In this document: positions 49,373 through 61,293 of the stretch, in pieces | Layout: each line of letters starts with the position of its first letter | Position numbering within the stretch: the stretch's first letter is position 1 | Source of the DNA: Gonapodya prolifera JEL478 | Lineage: Eukaryota; Monoblepharomycota; Monoblepharidomycetes; Monoblepharidales; Gonapodyaceae | Length of the DNA stretch: 64,000 bases | Direction of reading: 5' to 3' | Assembly: GCA_001574975.1 (NCBI GenBank) | Contig: KQ965733.1 | Location: 978,992 to 1,042,991 of the forward strand | The notes under the pieces: generated by a model | Databases searched by the model: none | Told to the model about the DNA's origin: nothing | Seen by the model: the letters and a program-made list of their open reading frames with translations, nothing else | Made by a program: the position numbers and the translations under genes

Positions 49373-52300
49373 TCACTCGACGAATCCTTTGCGAGCTTTA
49401 CGAATAAAGGTTTCAAGGTTGGTGGCTTGGTTCTGGAAGTATGTGATTTGCACCGTCCCGTTGTTCTCATTCGGTAGTGTGGAAGGCTGTGAGCTTTCTT
49501 CCTTGTTGTTGGCAGTTTGAGGAGCTACCTCATTTTCAATGTCCGATGCTTTCTTCATTCGACCAGTTCCTTCAGTCCACCCCTTGACATTCTTGACCTT
49601 GTATACGTTCACAGAGCCACTGTCGTCACCGGTGAGGAGGGCCGGATATTCGGTGGCGAATTGCATGGCGGTTAACTTCCTGTCGAGAACGGTGTGTAGG
49701 ATGATAGGGTCGAGGCTGCCAAATAGATGTGGAATGTGAATCGTACATCGGCTAGAGGATGGGTACCACAAAACTCACCAAGACGATTCCAAATCCCAGA
49801 TCTCTATACGACCGTCCATTGTCACACAGCCAAAAACGGTCGATCGCAGGGGCGCCCAGCGGGCATCCATGACCGAGTCCTATAAACGTCACACTTGTCA
49901 ACAAAGCCGGCACGTACCGGCAGTATTCAGGAGTTGCACTACAAACCTTTCCATTTTGGAATCGAAGCACTTCCGCCTCTCCCTCCGCGTCCACATCCCA
50001 TAGACGGACAGTCCAATCATTCGAGCACGACAGAAACACCCGAGGGAGAAACGGATTCCATCGCACGCCATAAACAGCACCGGAGTGGCCGAAATACGTC
50101 GACAGGTATTGTTCATTGTAGGAAATGGAACATCGGTGAATTGTGCCATCTTCGGTGCCAACCAAGTAACTGTGCAACGCAGTGACACGAAAGATAAAGA
50201 GATATATATGGGCGCGCCATTTTCGAAATCTCGCCAAACTCACTAGTTTGAATCGAAGGGACTGAAATCAAACGTAAGCCCCCCGGTCTGTCTCGACATT
50301 GTTGAGCCTGATCCCGCGCTTGGCCCCTTGCCAGCGGCCGCACCGGATGCTCCACCCTGTGAGGGATCTCCCCCACCGGACGCTTGATCCGTTTGTTGAT
50401 ACACGCGCTTGAGCGACATTAAATCTACGACAGCGATAGAGCATCACCGAGTCAGGCTAGTAAGGCTTCACTCGCAATCGTAGACATACCTGTGCACTGA
50501 ACCCCTTTACGGACATCCCACTGCACGACCCTCCCGTCCGTCGACACCGACACAATCACCTCCTCGCCTTTATCCCCACTGTCACTTTCCGCCGTTGCGC
50601 TGCCACTTTTACTGACCATAACCCACCGCACCTCCCATATCGGATCGCGGTGTTTGCCGGAGCTGTTTCGAGTGTCCAGAACGGATCGGTCGTGTTGGTT
50701 GCGCACATCGTAAACTGCCAGGTGCCCATCCTGGTATCCAACGGCCAAGAGGTTCGGCGTCGCAGATGAGAAGTCCAGACAGGTGACCGGGGCAAGAGAG
50801 GTGTACAACCGCTCTGGATACTTTGTTCGGTAGATGAGACGTGAAGTTTTCCTTCGAACACGTTCAACAGGGATACCAAAAGCTCACCTCTGGGTTCCGG
50901 GGACTCCAGCATGCCAGCAACCCGGGTGACGCGCTGGTCTCGTGGTCGCAGGGCCCATATGCGACTGCGAGAATATCCTAAAAGAAGAAGATCTCCGATT
51001 TCACACCCGACCACCTCAGTCCACTTCAGAGAGACTGAGATTACCTCTGTCACTTTATTCCAGCACATGCTCTTCACCTGCCTTGCCCTCGTCGCCTCAC
51101 ACTTGTACGCCCACAAAAATTCCAGCGAGGGTATATGAGTCGCAAAGGATTCCAGGTCGGGTCCACTGACATTGGAAGCAGCAGCGTTGGCCGAGGACGG
51201 CACGGCACCGCTGGTGGATGTATCTGCCGTTTTTGCTGCAGTGCAGTTTCCAAGATGTCGTTAAGGCACACCAGAATGCCCCGACTACGAGCGCTAACTC
51301 ACGTCGCGCGTCAGCGCTGTCAAGTGCGCTCCCCGCAGAATCCTCTCGCGGAGCAATATCACCCTCCTCCCACGCGGCAGACTCGGGTAGGTTGCGGAAC
51401 CGCACAAACTTGTTCTCGAAAACGTTGCCCATGGCGGCGCGCTCTGCAACGAGAAGAGACTGCAGTAGACGGTTTTGGGGCAGCTGTGTTGGGTGTCACA
51501 CAACGATGAAAGAAATCACATGAAATGAGCCATTTTGTTAGCACAACTGAATCACGAGTCCCACATTAAACCATCTCGGAAACCTCACCCTGCTCACTCC
51601 ATCCCCACCACCCTGCCCCGCGGCTCCCATAAGCACACCCAGCCTCTCCGCCACACCCTCCGCCTCCCCGCCCGGTCCACCCCCGATTCCCAACCCCGGC
51701 AATGTGGCCACGCTGACGCTACTAAACTCGCTCCCACCCACCCCATTCGCCGCATACCCGGCTCCGCCCGTCGGCCACCCCCTAACCGCATCAAGTGCCA
51801 CCGACGACGCCGCAATCGAGCCCGACCGCGACATGGACCGCGAGTCAGCTCTCTGCCTTCCCAGTTTCCGCGTGGACGCCGATGCGCCCGAGTGCGCGGA
51901 CCCTGGCCCGACGTACGCTGCCGCGGCGTCGACGAACACGGGCACGACGCCCCCGGCCGCCGTTGCGGACGAAATCGAGCGGTGGGTCGGGTTCTCGCCT
52001 ACGCTGAGCGCTGTGGACGCGGAGAGGGACCCCATTGTGCCGGACTGGTCGAGGTGCGCGGTGGCGGTCGGAAGCGCAGGGAGTCCGAGGCCAGCGAGGG
52101 CGGGGTCGGTCGACGTGGCGGCGCTGTGAGGGTTCGGGGTGGGGTGGGGGACAGGGGGTTGTGTGGGACGAGCGGTGAGCGGACAGTCGCCCTAACCAGC
52201 CGCAACAAACAACTCACTCGCCCTCCTTCCTGTCCTTGCCATGCGCCACCCCTTGCCCCTCCGCCTGCGCCCCGACGGTCTCGTCCCACACGCTCCACCA

Positions 52301-53870
52301 ATTGACCTGCTCGCCGGTGTCCCGTGTGGGTGGGGCCGAGGCCTGCACGTCGCGGTGCTTGACGGGGAGGTTGAGCGTTTGGGTCGCCCTGTGGGCGAGT
52401 GTGTCGGTCGCTCCGGAGGCGCGAGAGGCGAGGAGCTGGAACGGACNGGGAGGGGCATGGGGTTCCGTCAGTTGTGATTGGGTACTGGTGGGTTAGGCTC
52501 ATCCCCACCCGCCTGCGGTATAACACGTCCGCTTCTCCGCCCAAGGGTCCGTCCGAACGCCGCGGTTGCTGAATACTACAGCCGTCTTGGTCCACGATCC
52601 ATCGCGTCCACTTCTCCCTCCGAGTTCCCCTTTCCCCACACCCTTCCTCACGCCCCCCACACACCCCACAAACCACACACACCTGCTTATACCGCTCATT
52701 CTCCCTCCTTACTGCATCGACCTCCTTATCCTCGGCCCCAACACTGAGACTTGGTAAGTCGAGCAACCACACGAGCGGGGTCTCTGTGAGGAAAATGTCA
52801 ACGTGCTTTTCGAGGTCGGGGGTTGTGGGGCGCGTCGACCGTGCGGCGGCCGTGGCGGTGGTTGTGGTGGGGGCGGGGTCTGGTGGGGGAGAGAGGTAGT
52901 GTGAGTGGCTGGGAGTGGTGTGCCCGGTTCCATCAGGTGGCGGCGTGTTGGAGAGCTGGTACTGCCGCCGTATCACAGCCCAACAGCATTTCCCTCACGT
53001 TTAAAACGGAGCATAGATTCCCTACCCTCTAACATCCCAACAAAGAATTTCCCAAATCCCACCCAACCCCATCCCGCCATCCTGAGTCACCCCTACCCAC
53101 GTCCCACGCACTTCCCACCCCTTCTCCGACAGATATAACGCACCTTCACCGGTATCACCGAGGCTGGTGGCACTGCCAGCCTCGCCCTGGTCACCTTCAC
53201 TGCCCATTGTGCTATCGTTGAGACTCAGGCTGGACGCCCTTGAGCGACCCTCCTGTCCGCCACCACCTTGCCCACGTCCACCAGCCAGCTGCGCGACGGA
53301 ACCCGACCTCACAAAGGACTGGGACGACCAGGCGTCGATTGCCGATATAGCGTCGTGGACCGACTCAAAGCTTCGCCCTCCAACATGTCCGTCCGACCCT
53401 CTGAGTGAGTCCCCCGCCGCCTGGTGCGCTCTCGCCACGGCACGTGAGACGGGCAGCAGCGGGAGGGGCGTGACGTCGTTTCCTTCCTGGTCGTAGCATT
53501 TCGCGTCCGGCGGCGGCAAGAGCGGTGCTGTAGCGGTGAGCTGCGATGTGCCCATGATACTTGCCGAGCGCAGGCCGTGTCCACGGTCGGATGCGAGTAC
53601 GCGTGGGTTTCCCATTGCAGAACGCATCCCGGAGCGCATGTAGGATGCAGAGGACAGGTTCTGCTGTTTGTGGGCGAGACGCGACGATTGCGGCGACTGG
53701 GATGACTGCGATTGCGTGGGCTGCTTTCTGGGCGGTGCGGGTGCGTTGCGGGTGGGGCGCGGAGGGGAAGCGCCGGATTGCTGCGAGGGGTATACGCCGG
53801 ATCCGATGGAGGGAAGCGGGTCACCATGGCGGCGCAGAGAGTCCGGCGACGATGGAATGTGCGTGTTCAT
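49373..53870 (-). CDS. DNAI4: Axonemal dynein intermediate chain, DNAI4/WDR78-like
   Basis: ATG 53870 gives a Ser/Pro/Gln-rich start (MNTHIPSSPDSLRRHGD), then CYDQEGNDVTPLPLLPVS, the D-x-x-G-x-D-V-T-P-x-P-L motif of WDR78. VDIFLTETPLVWLLDLPSLS follows (human: L-T-E-T-x-T-x-W-x-L-D-x-P). WD40 repeats follow: FSSATPNLLAVGYQDGHLAV, VSVSTDGRVVQWDVRKG, LVGTEDGTIHRCSISYNEQY, FLSCSNDWTVRLWDVD and LLTGDDSGSVNVYKVKN. The order matches human DNAI4 nearly motif for motif. DNAI4 is needed for assembly of inner-arm dynein f in cilia and flagella, so the organism should make flagellated cells. Many introns; GC-rich Ala/Gly/Pro stretches fill 51540-52140. One undetermined base (N) lies at 52447. Confidence 0.87.
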
Positions 53871-54061
53871 GGCGGAAACTGCGGGGGTGGTGGTGTCCGT
53901 TGGTGGATGTCGCCAAAGACGAACATCACTTTTTCAATGCCAAGTGCACAGTTCTTTGTTCCTTTCTTCCTTCACCTTCGACTACATAGTTTCACACACT
54001 TACAAAACAGGGTGCATAGCTTAAAATTAGCCTAGGCAGTTGCAGCAACTTCCTTAGAACT

Positions 54062-55915
54062 TTAATTCCATATCGCCTTCTTACGAATCTCGCAGCAAAT
54101 ATTGACATCTACGTCACCACTCCCATGTTCATTTTCGACTTTTGCACCCCAGCGATAACGGCACCCAGTTCCTTTGTTTCTGATGGAAAGTTGCTTTGGC
54201 GCTGACACATCGTCTTCTCTCACCACGGGATGGAGCACATCTGCCCATGTATCGCCCAGGCCTACAGCCAACTTATCCATGAATACAAACGAGCCACTGG
54301 GGTCTTCAACGTAAACATTGACAGACGTGATTCGACCAACCCCTGCCAGTGGAGTGACCCTCTCTGCAGCCGCGGCAACGGACTGGAGCAAAGCCTCTGG
54401 GCGTTCCGCAAAAGGTGCCGGTGAAAGCTGCAATGGATTGTTCGTACGGTCTACGCGCAAGGCACGAACAGGTGAAGAGTCACGAGATGGCTCAGATGGT
54501 ACACAGTCTTCAGCATCAAAGCGTTCGACCTCGCCAAATGCTTCGGCATAACTGCAATCTGTCCAACAAAAGACAACTGTAGCCAGACAAAACCTGCTCA
54601 AAGACAAAAGAATTTACCATCCTGATCATCCTTCCCAGGTGTTTGATCGCGTGTCTCGCCTTGAGCTGATAGAGGTGTTACTTCACGATCAGACGAAGTT
54701 CCGACCTTTTCACCGGATCCAGGTAGTTCAATCCGTGCTGTGAGTATGTTTTAGTACGTGTTCATTTCTGGCTCTTTCATTCAAGCAACTCACTACGCTT
54801 CCGACCCCTTTTCCTTCCCACACTGTTCAATTCTTCATTTTCTGATTGTTTATTGTTATCAACACTGCCCCCAGGCTGTTTGCGTTTCAAATTCCTCCCA
54901 GGCGCTATGAATTTAAAGGGGGAGCCAGAGCTGCAGGTTAAAACAAAATTCTGGTGACAAGTAGGTTGATTTGTGACTCACCCTGCAGAGCCCCAATGGC
55001 TATTCCAACCTTTTCTGCAGTTTGCAGGCCCTTCTCACGCCACAGTTTTTCAAAATGTGCAACCAACTTCTCCCTTTCCTCAAGCTCGTGCGTCGTCTCA
55101 ACAATCCTGGTGTTGCAGAAACCTTCAATTATGGTGCTGAAAACTTCCTGTCCAAACTTAGTTCGGAGCTGCTTGTCCAAAACATAGCGACACCATCCTA
55201 TGTATCGACTGGCTACACCCTTTTTCTTCTTCATTGGGCCATCTTTCTTGGTGTTACCTGGATGACAAAGGTCAGAAAGTGAAAGATCGTCTTTCAAATA
55301 TGGTTTGAAGATATCTTCGTGGCCATTTTTGTGCACATAATCGTAAAACGGTCGCCTCCCAGGAGCCATTAAGTCCTTCTCTGAATATACACCTTCCTTT
55401 TCAGCCAATTTGCACACAGCCTCACAGAGCACAGTTGAGAATAATTTGGTTCCAGGCACGGCATCTTTTGGGGTGCCCTCGCCAGGCTTTGTCTTATTCA
55501 TGAGCTCCGTTCCAGACGTGATTCCGTTAACTTCCCAGAATTTTTCCAGCATATCCACAACGTCATCCAAATGTTTCTCTAGTGGGTTGTGTTGCCAGGT
55601 CTCCTTGAATCGATCGATAATGCCAGACTCGCGCAGCTTCGTGGCAAGGTCCGTTTTCACATAACCTTGCAGAATCTTCGTCGCCCGCGAGCGTATATTA
55701 CTTAAGACCTTGTAGGGATCAGTTCCTGTTACGAGTATCTTTTCGATCGTTGAGCCCGGGCGAATCCGTTTGACGAAGAAGTTTGGGTATCTTCTCGCGA
55801 GTCGGTGAACATCCTCAATCTCTGTGAGCTCCTCAACCTGACACGCAGCAGCGAGAGCAATGTAAACGGAATGTTTGACGGTGTTGGCGGTCGTCGAATG
55901 CCCCGCAACTGCCAT
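54062..55915 (-). CDS. Unknown protein with nuclear-localisation signals
   Basis: The first exon (55915-54938) is 325 codons from MAVAGHSTTANTVKHSVYIA and is mostly helical and charged (VEELTEIEDVHRLARRYPNF, LVTGTDPYKVLSNIRSRATK, YIGWCRYVLDKQLRTKFGQE). It is followed by basic clusters NLKRKQPGG and VGRKRGRKRS (54800-54910). The last exon (about 54550-54062) carries an acidic/Ser part and a beta-rich C-terminal domain (ITSVNVYVEDPSGSFVFMDK, CRYRWGAKVENEHGSGDVDV). I recognise no family. The basic clusters suggest a nuclear location. Crinkler-type chytrid effectors were considered, but no LxLFLAK-like start or signal peptide is present. Confidence 0.6.
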
Positions 55916-56018
55916 GCTTTGATCCTGTATTTGGGACTTGTGGCCGCGGCCCTCACCATCATGACCCTGTCAGTCTCGATCTCAAACAATTACATTTAAA
56001 CAACTCGCGTTCTCTCTG

Positions 56019-57468
56019 TCAGACATGCCCAGGAGCATAAGAAACGCCTACTGGCCTATTGAAGTATTGTACTGATTCCATCGGGTCAATCAATCTTTGT
56101 GTCGACTCGATCCGCCGGCTTGGAGGACCGAGGACATCCATCCGGATTCCAGATATTGAAAGGGGACACACGGACATGGGGAAAAAGCCCCCAGTTTGTT
56201 GGGTGACGTTTAAGCCCTGAAAGTAAAGAATCAGCATTCTGATGGGTACCCATCGCTGGATATGTTGCCCAGAACACCTACAAAACCCCAATTGTCCGCA
56301 AAAGTTTTATAGCATTGAATATAATCTCCAACGAAAATAAGCATTTCGTCAGAATCATTGGGATGATGGTTCTGGACCGATTGGAAGTTGATATTCACGA
56401 TTTGTTGCCCTGATGACTGCTGTTGTCCACAGGTTAGCATTGTGTGACACATTACCAAAATTGTGTGAAACGCTTACATTAGGCACTGTGCCATTCCCCA
56501 GCAGCTGCTGAAGCTGCACCACCTGACCCTGGAGTTGTGTAACCTTTTGCTGAAGTGTTTGCTCCTTCTCCCGGGCTTCCTCAAGGCTCCTTTGCAAAAC
56601 GTTGCATCTAGCTGCTAACTCCAAATTCTGCTGCTGGATGCCCGCCACATTTGGTTCCGATGCGTTGAATGATTGATTGGTGGATGAACTTCCAAGTGAG
56701 GTCGTCTGGGAAGCGAAATATTAGGGTCACTCTTTAACAATATACACGTGCGCAGACCTGAAAACGTGGGGTGTTGATTTGAACTGGGCTGATGTTGCGG
56801 CTCCGTTCCAAAGTTATATGAAAGCGCTGATCTGGCAATGTGCTTGCAACACGCAATGCATCATCCGTGACTTCTGCTCCGTACATTAGGAGCAGATCGA
56901 TGATTTCAGGACATGCATTTATTGTCCGGGGGATCCAGTTGCTGCCTGACACAACACTTCCAATTTGGTTTTTCACAATCTCTCCTTTCATGTCGAGCCC
57001 TCTTTGCCACTTGACACTTTTGACCCCCGCGCTATTAAGAACTTCTCCGCCTCGCCCAAGCGCAAGGAGCAATGCAGACTTGAACTTCCACTGGACAAAT
57101 AAGGAAAGGCGATCTTGCCAATCTTTGATTGTCCAAACCATCGGTATCTGCATGCTAACTCGAATTTTCCATCCCATCTCGGCATTTGCATCAGCACCTG
57201 CTTTGAGTAGAGCTTCGACAATTGTGGGATCGTTTCGGATGATGGCGAGGGCAAGGACAGACTCGCACTCCAGAACATCCACGACCTGCATGACGGTACC
57301 ATCGCTCCGTCTGACCTTCCCTTCCACATAAATCCTTTTCCTCGTGTTTGGGTTTGCATTTTCCATGAGCAGGGCCGCAACACCCGTCGCATCGCCAACC
57401 TCTACCGAGTCGATCAGACGAGTGTCAACCAGTCGCAAAGGCTCGATTTCCGCCGATGCGTTGAGCAT
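56019..57468 (-). CDS. Ankyrin + coiled-coil + SH3-like protein
   Basis: ATG 57468 starts MLNASAEIEPLRLVDTRLID. Ankyrin repeats follow: GDATGVAALLMENANPNTRK, SVLALAIIRNDPTIVEALLK with AGADANAEMGWK, FKSALLLALGRGGEVLNSA, and PEIIDLLLMYGAEVTDDALR. After an intron near 56750 comes a coiled coil (VLQRSLEEAREKEQTLQQKV, then QLQGQVVQLQQLLG). The last exons give NDSDEMLIFVGDYIQCYKTF, DNWGFVGVL, then after splicing LNVTQQTGGFFPMSVC. This is the SH3 signature A-L-Y...D-E-L-x-x-x-x-G-D-x-I...W-x-x-G...G-x-F-P. Such fusions look like cytoskeletal or signalling adaptors. Splice sites near 56275 and 56480 are inferred. Confidence 0.65.
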
Positions 57469-57759
57469 GATGTTTTACGAAGGATATTAAGCGGGGTCCA
57501 GAATGGATTGTGTGTTTTGGCCGTGTTTGTGTCCATAATCTGAAGCAATAATAATGAATGCTTCAAATATTCGCTTCCGTCTCCGCCGCTTTGTGTATGC
57601 AATTGTTCCAGATGTTTCCGAATGGTTTGCTTGTGTTTCAATTATCTGGAGGTGATATATTGTCAACATATTGCGGATCGGTCGCCAGTGCACACAACAA
57701 ATCTGGCACACCGACCTCATAGCTTGTTGTAGTTTAGTTAGTGTGGAGGTTCATCCAAG

Positions 57760-59032
57760 TTGACCAAAGCTACCACACTTTCGAGCTTCCCCTGCGCTCC
57801 TCCCCTCTGCGTGCCGCCGCGTTGGCGATTCGGTCTCAAGGAGCTGGTATCTTCCTACAACGTTGCATCGAAAACGGTGGTTGGGACGATGCTTCGTTCG
57901 AAAGAAACCTCGATGAAGACCACACCGACTGTGATCAACAAATCACCCTCAAACAAGTACGCTGGTTCATCTCTCTTGTTCGGGATCCCCCATTGAAGTA
58001 CTTTCGTCGTCAAATGAAAGGAAATGACCAGTCGAAATGGTCATCTTGTCCAGTGGGAACAAGGCGAGGAACCCAACGATGCTCCGCCGCGGTCGGTCTC
58101 CGATATGGACAGCTCGATCACGGTTGCTGATGTGGTTCCTGGCTCTGGCCCTCTGTTGCTGGAGTTGAACGTGGATGATTTGGATCAGCTGGCACGATCA
58201 CAAAACGAAACGTCGCCGATCTGATTCCCAGGTATGATTTCATCAGTGAACGCTCATCTCGATGTGCCTAGTCATTATTTCGTTTTTCCAGTCCACATCT
58301 TCACAACTACCCTTCGAAGATACTAGAAATGATCTTTCTCCACATCTCACTGACCGTATTTTACTCCAGCCTGCAGTATGTGTGCACATCGTGGCGTCGT
58401 GTTGTCATAAACAGTGGTGTCCAATGTAACATCAACCTTCAAATCGTCAACGGGTTCGCAACGCCTCGACCAGCCGACCTCGACGAGATGAATCCGGGGT
58501 TGAACCTCGTCACCACCAAAGACCGCCCTTTTTAAGCCCACAAGAACTCGAGCGCCAGTGGATCCCAAACGACAGCGTGGACAAGCCCTTGTACCGCGTG
58601 CCGTACCACATCATCCACCTTGAGAACTAGGCGCTTGCGTCGCAGCGTTGGGATTGGGCGGATCCCAATTTCCTACTTTGGCCAGGAAAGTCCGTCGAGT
58701 GCGGGCTGGTCGCGCAGCTCGGGGTGTATTACAAGGACCCTGCACCTGGGGAATCAGCTGTGTGGACAGTTAGGGATCTGCAGGAGCTTCCCGTTCGCGC
58801 GGCCGAGAAAGAGTTTGGTCAGCGTGTTTGGGGTCGCTTGTGTGAGGTCAGCATGAATGGCTGGGGTAGACCGGAGATGGTGTTGGACGTTGTGCTTTTC
58901 TTGACGACTGCAGTTGCGATTGGGTGTATGTCCCGTTGTGATTATTATGGGTATTGTTACTGGTATGGTAATGAGGACAGGGTCACGGAAGAAGTAGTGC
59001 AGAAGGATCAGATACAGAAATACCGAAATTAA
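57760..59032 (+). pseudogene. F-box-like gene, apparently decayed
   Basis: An F-box-like motif lies at 58294-58420 (LHNYPSKILEMIFLHISL, then LQYVCTSWRRVVINSG). After it the frame is broken: TTKDRPF ends at a stop near 58533, while SPQELERQWIPNDSVDKPLY continues in another frame, as if one base had been lost. That frame meets TAG at about 58629 (HLEN-stop-ALASQRWDWADPN) and goes on to WGRPEMVLDVVLFLTTAV and a tail ending at 59032. Upstream pieces (57760-58224) also change frame. Introns could explain some shifts, but the TAG sits in conserved-looking sequence with no nearby donor. Lineage-specific F-box families often decay like this. Confidence 0.4.
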
Positions 59033-59216
59033 GGTTGTACGTTTGAGAAAAAGACAGAGAGAGGAATTTTGACGTGTTTCGCTGTTTCGAACCCAGCATT
59101 CGCAACAAAAAGGTCCTGGGAAAGGTAAGTTATCTTACTGGCAAGAAAACCAGACAGAGGACAGCACTATCAGCTTCTCTTGGCCATCAGGTACTGCTTG
59201 GAGCCTTTGAGCAAGT

Positions 59217-59335
59217 CCTCCACAGTGCTACCCAACCTAGGGGTGCTCCATGAGACCTGTGTGCTGCAGGACCATGATCATAAATGAGTGACACAAAGCA
59301 TACATAGTAGGTGTGACATAGTCTCACCTGCAGGA
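59217..59335 (+). repeat. 119-bp direct repeat, left copy
   Basis: It begins CCTCCACAGTGCTACCCAAC and ends CTCACCTGCAGGA. It matches 63882-64000 in the same orientation (CCTCCAGAGTGCTACACAAC ... CTCACCTGCAGGAA). The first about 55 and last about 13 bases align well; the middle is weaker. It marks the left limit of the accessory block. Confidence 0.65.
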
Positions 59336-59536
59336 CCACGACGCCAAACGTGGGCTGTGCCCTGCAGGGGAGAATATATATACTAGGGAACTGTTCCACG
59401 CTGTGCCACCTAAGGTGCCTCGCCTTAACAGCACTGTGGCACACACTCAGCCCCTATCCGTGCTGTGCGACACTCCACCCCTCACAGCGATGTAAGTGGC
59501 TGTCACCCAGCAGGCTGGGTGACACACAGTTGTTCA

Positions 59537-60030
59537 TGGTAGCTCTTGAGGGGGAATGTCAAGTCAAGGTCTTTCAGAACTTTTTGGCATTGGACCTGCA
59601 ACAGGGATTGGGCAAAGGAGCCATCAATCTTGTCCTTGACAACACCAGCATACACCATGCCACTAGCAAAAGGGCTTCCATAAAAGCTGAAACTGCCCAC
59701 TAAGCCAATGTGTCCCTGCACTAGATGGTCTACTGTCCCCAGCTGAACCTGTCCAAATACACCTTTGGCTACATCAAAGGATCCCACACTTGACCAGCAC
59801 GCCCTACCACCAAACAACAGCTCATTGCAGCTATCACATGTGGTCTTAACACTCTCACAAAGGAGCAGGTGAATGGAATGTTTAAACACTGTTTCCTGCA
59901 AGCCAAGCTCCCTGTCACCACTGTAGTAGCATTGGAACCATTGTTGCCCTTTGCCACACCAACGGAACCAAACAATGCAGCTGTTGCATCTGTTCCACAG
60001 CAGCCAGCAACACCGGTGGTCATTTGATAG
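59537..60030 (+). pseudogene. Remnant of a DDE (IS630/Tc1-like) transposase
   Basis: Translation gives LVLDNTSIHHATSKRASIKA, the L-V-x-D-N-x-x-x-H catalytic-Asp motif of DDE_3/IS630-Tc1 transposases. Later it gives YCPQLNLSKYTFGYIKGSHT, where active enzymes have P-x-L-N-P-x-E, so the third acidic residue is Lys here. Stop codons at 59701 and in the following sequence interrupt the frame. No N-terminal DNA-binding part is seen. It is inactive. Confidence 0.6.
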
Positions 60031-60408
60031 GACCACACATCAAAGCCTGCATCTGCTGCACAGCTAACAACCAGGGTCTGGTGAGCAGTTGGAGGCTACA
60101 CCTCTGCCAGGGCTTGTGCAAAAGCCTCTTACAAGGCCAGCAACCAGGCTGACATCGCACCCAACATTGCCAACCACGTCACGCACTTGAGGTATCCAGC
60201 AGCATGCCCAAAGCCACGCACCATGGCAAAGTTTGGCAAAGACTTGTCCTTGGACAAAGGATGCCGCGGCTGCGGCCTGCAATGAGGTTAAGGCACTGTT
60301 TGTCCAATGCAGGTTGACAGCTGTTGTCCCACCTTCACAAACATCTGGTGCAGACCGGTCTGCCAGGCAGTGCTATGAGGAGCTGATCTGAGAGCTGTCA
60401 CGTTTTTT

Positions 60409-61271
60409 ACATACCCCACCTAGACAATTACCCCCACCTTGTAGAGAGATACCCCCACTTTTGCAAATTTGATTTTTGGTTTACAGAGTAGACCATTTTT
60501 ATTTTTGCACAATTCAAAATGGTGACTTGAAATTTATAATCTGATATCCTCCATATCCAAAGTGATCACACTGTAGAAATATGGTGGCACACCTCCCCAA
60601 ACAGGAGTTTGTGTGGTAGAATGGTATGAACCACGTTGTGTCAGCCCTATGGCTATATAGGTTTTGGTGCTTAGACTACATTTGTATTACTTCCAGGGGG
60701 AGGTCCAGACAATTCAATCTTTGGGACATGACCTACCTGCAAAGTGGTCCCTGCTTGTACCAGACCACTACATTCAGACTGAACTCCCTTTTCTGAGCAC
60801 ACTTCTCAAAAATAGTAGTTTGGTCTGAACTCCCCATTTGGAGAAGGGTGCTCAGAACCAGGAGTTTGGTCTGAACTCCCGTTTTCAAGAAGGGTCAGGT
60901 GCTGTGAGTTTGGAAAAAGTTGCCACCCTTGGAATTGAACTTGGGAACAGTCTTTACATAGTGAACACATTACCAACTGCACCAGATTTAAAACTCCAGC
61001 AAACAATAGTTTAATTTGCATTTCAGTACTTACAAAATTAAATATTTTAAGAAATCAATACTCTATTTACCAATCCATGTTCAAGAAATTATTATTTTAC
61101 TTGCACATATATTTATTTCAATTGTTCTTTCAAATATATAAAATAAAATTTTGAATTTTCATTTTTCAATTTTCCATAAGCAGAAATCAATGTCACAATA
61201 ACAGAGTTCACAAGTTCTCAAACCTGGTTTGGATAAAGTGGGGGTACTTCCCTCCAAGGTGGGGGTATGTC
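60409..61271. mobile_element. Non-autonomous element with C-rich terminal inverted repeats
   Basis: The left end (60409-60463) has C-rich units TACCCCCACCTT and TACCCCCACTTT. The right end (61234-61271) is the inverse: AAAGTGGGGGTA, then AAGGTGGGGGTA. Over 37 bases about 31 agree after reverse complementing. Both outer edges read ACATACCCC. The interior is AT-rich, non-coding, contains a tRNA-like promoter and three copies of TCTGAACTCCC, and is probably a MITE-like or SINE-carrying element. Confidence 0.55.
60931..60984 (-). repeat. tRNA-like pol III promoter (box A and box B), SINE or tRNA relic
   Basis: On the minus strand, TGGTGCAGTTGGT (60984-60972) fits box A and AGTTCAATTCC (around 60940-60930) fits box B. 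The boxes are about 32 bases apart as in tRNAs. No pairable acceptor stem was found, so it is not a working tRNA. It could be the head of a SINE running left across the three TCTGAACTCCC repeats. Confidence 0.4.
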
Positions 61272-61293
61272 AGCCATGGGACAAGAGCTCAGC

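Noticed and set aside
52447-52447. Undetermined base N
   Set aside because: Assembly uncertainty inside the DNAI4 gene, not a biological signal.
59503-60036. 177-codon minus-strand frame over the transposase remnant
   Set aside because: Cys/Val-rich mirror of the plus-strand DDE motifs, with no own signature.
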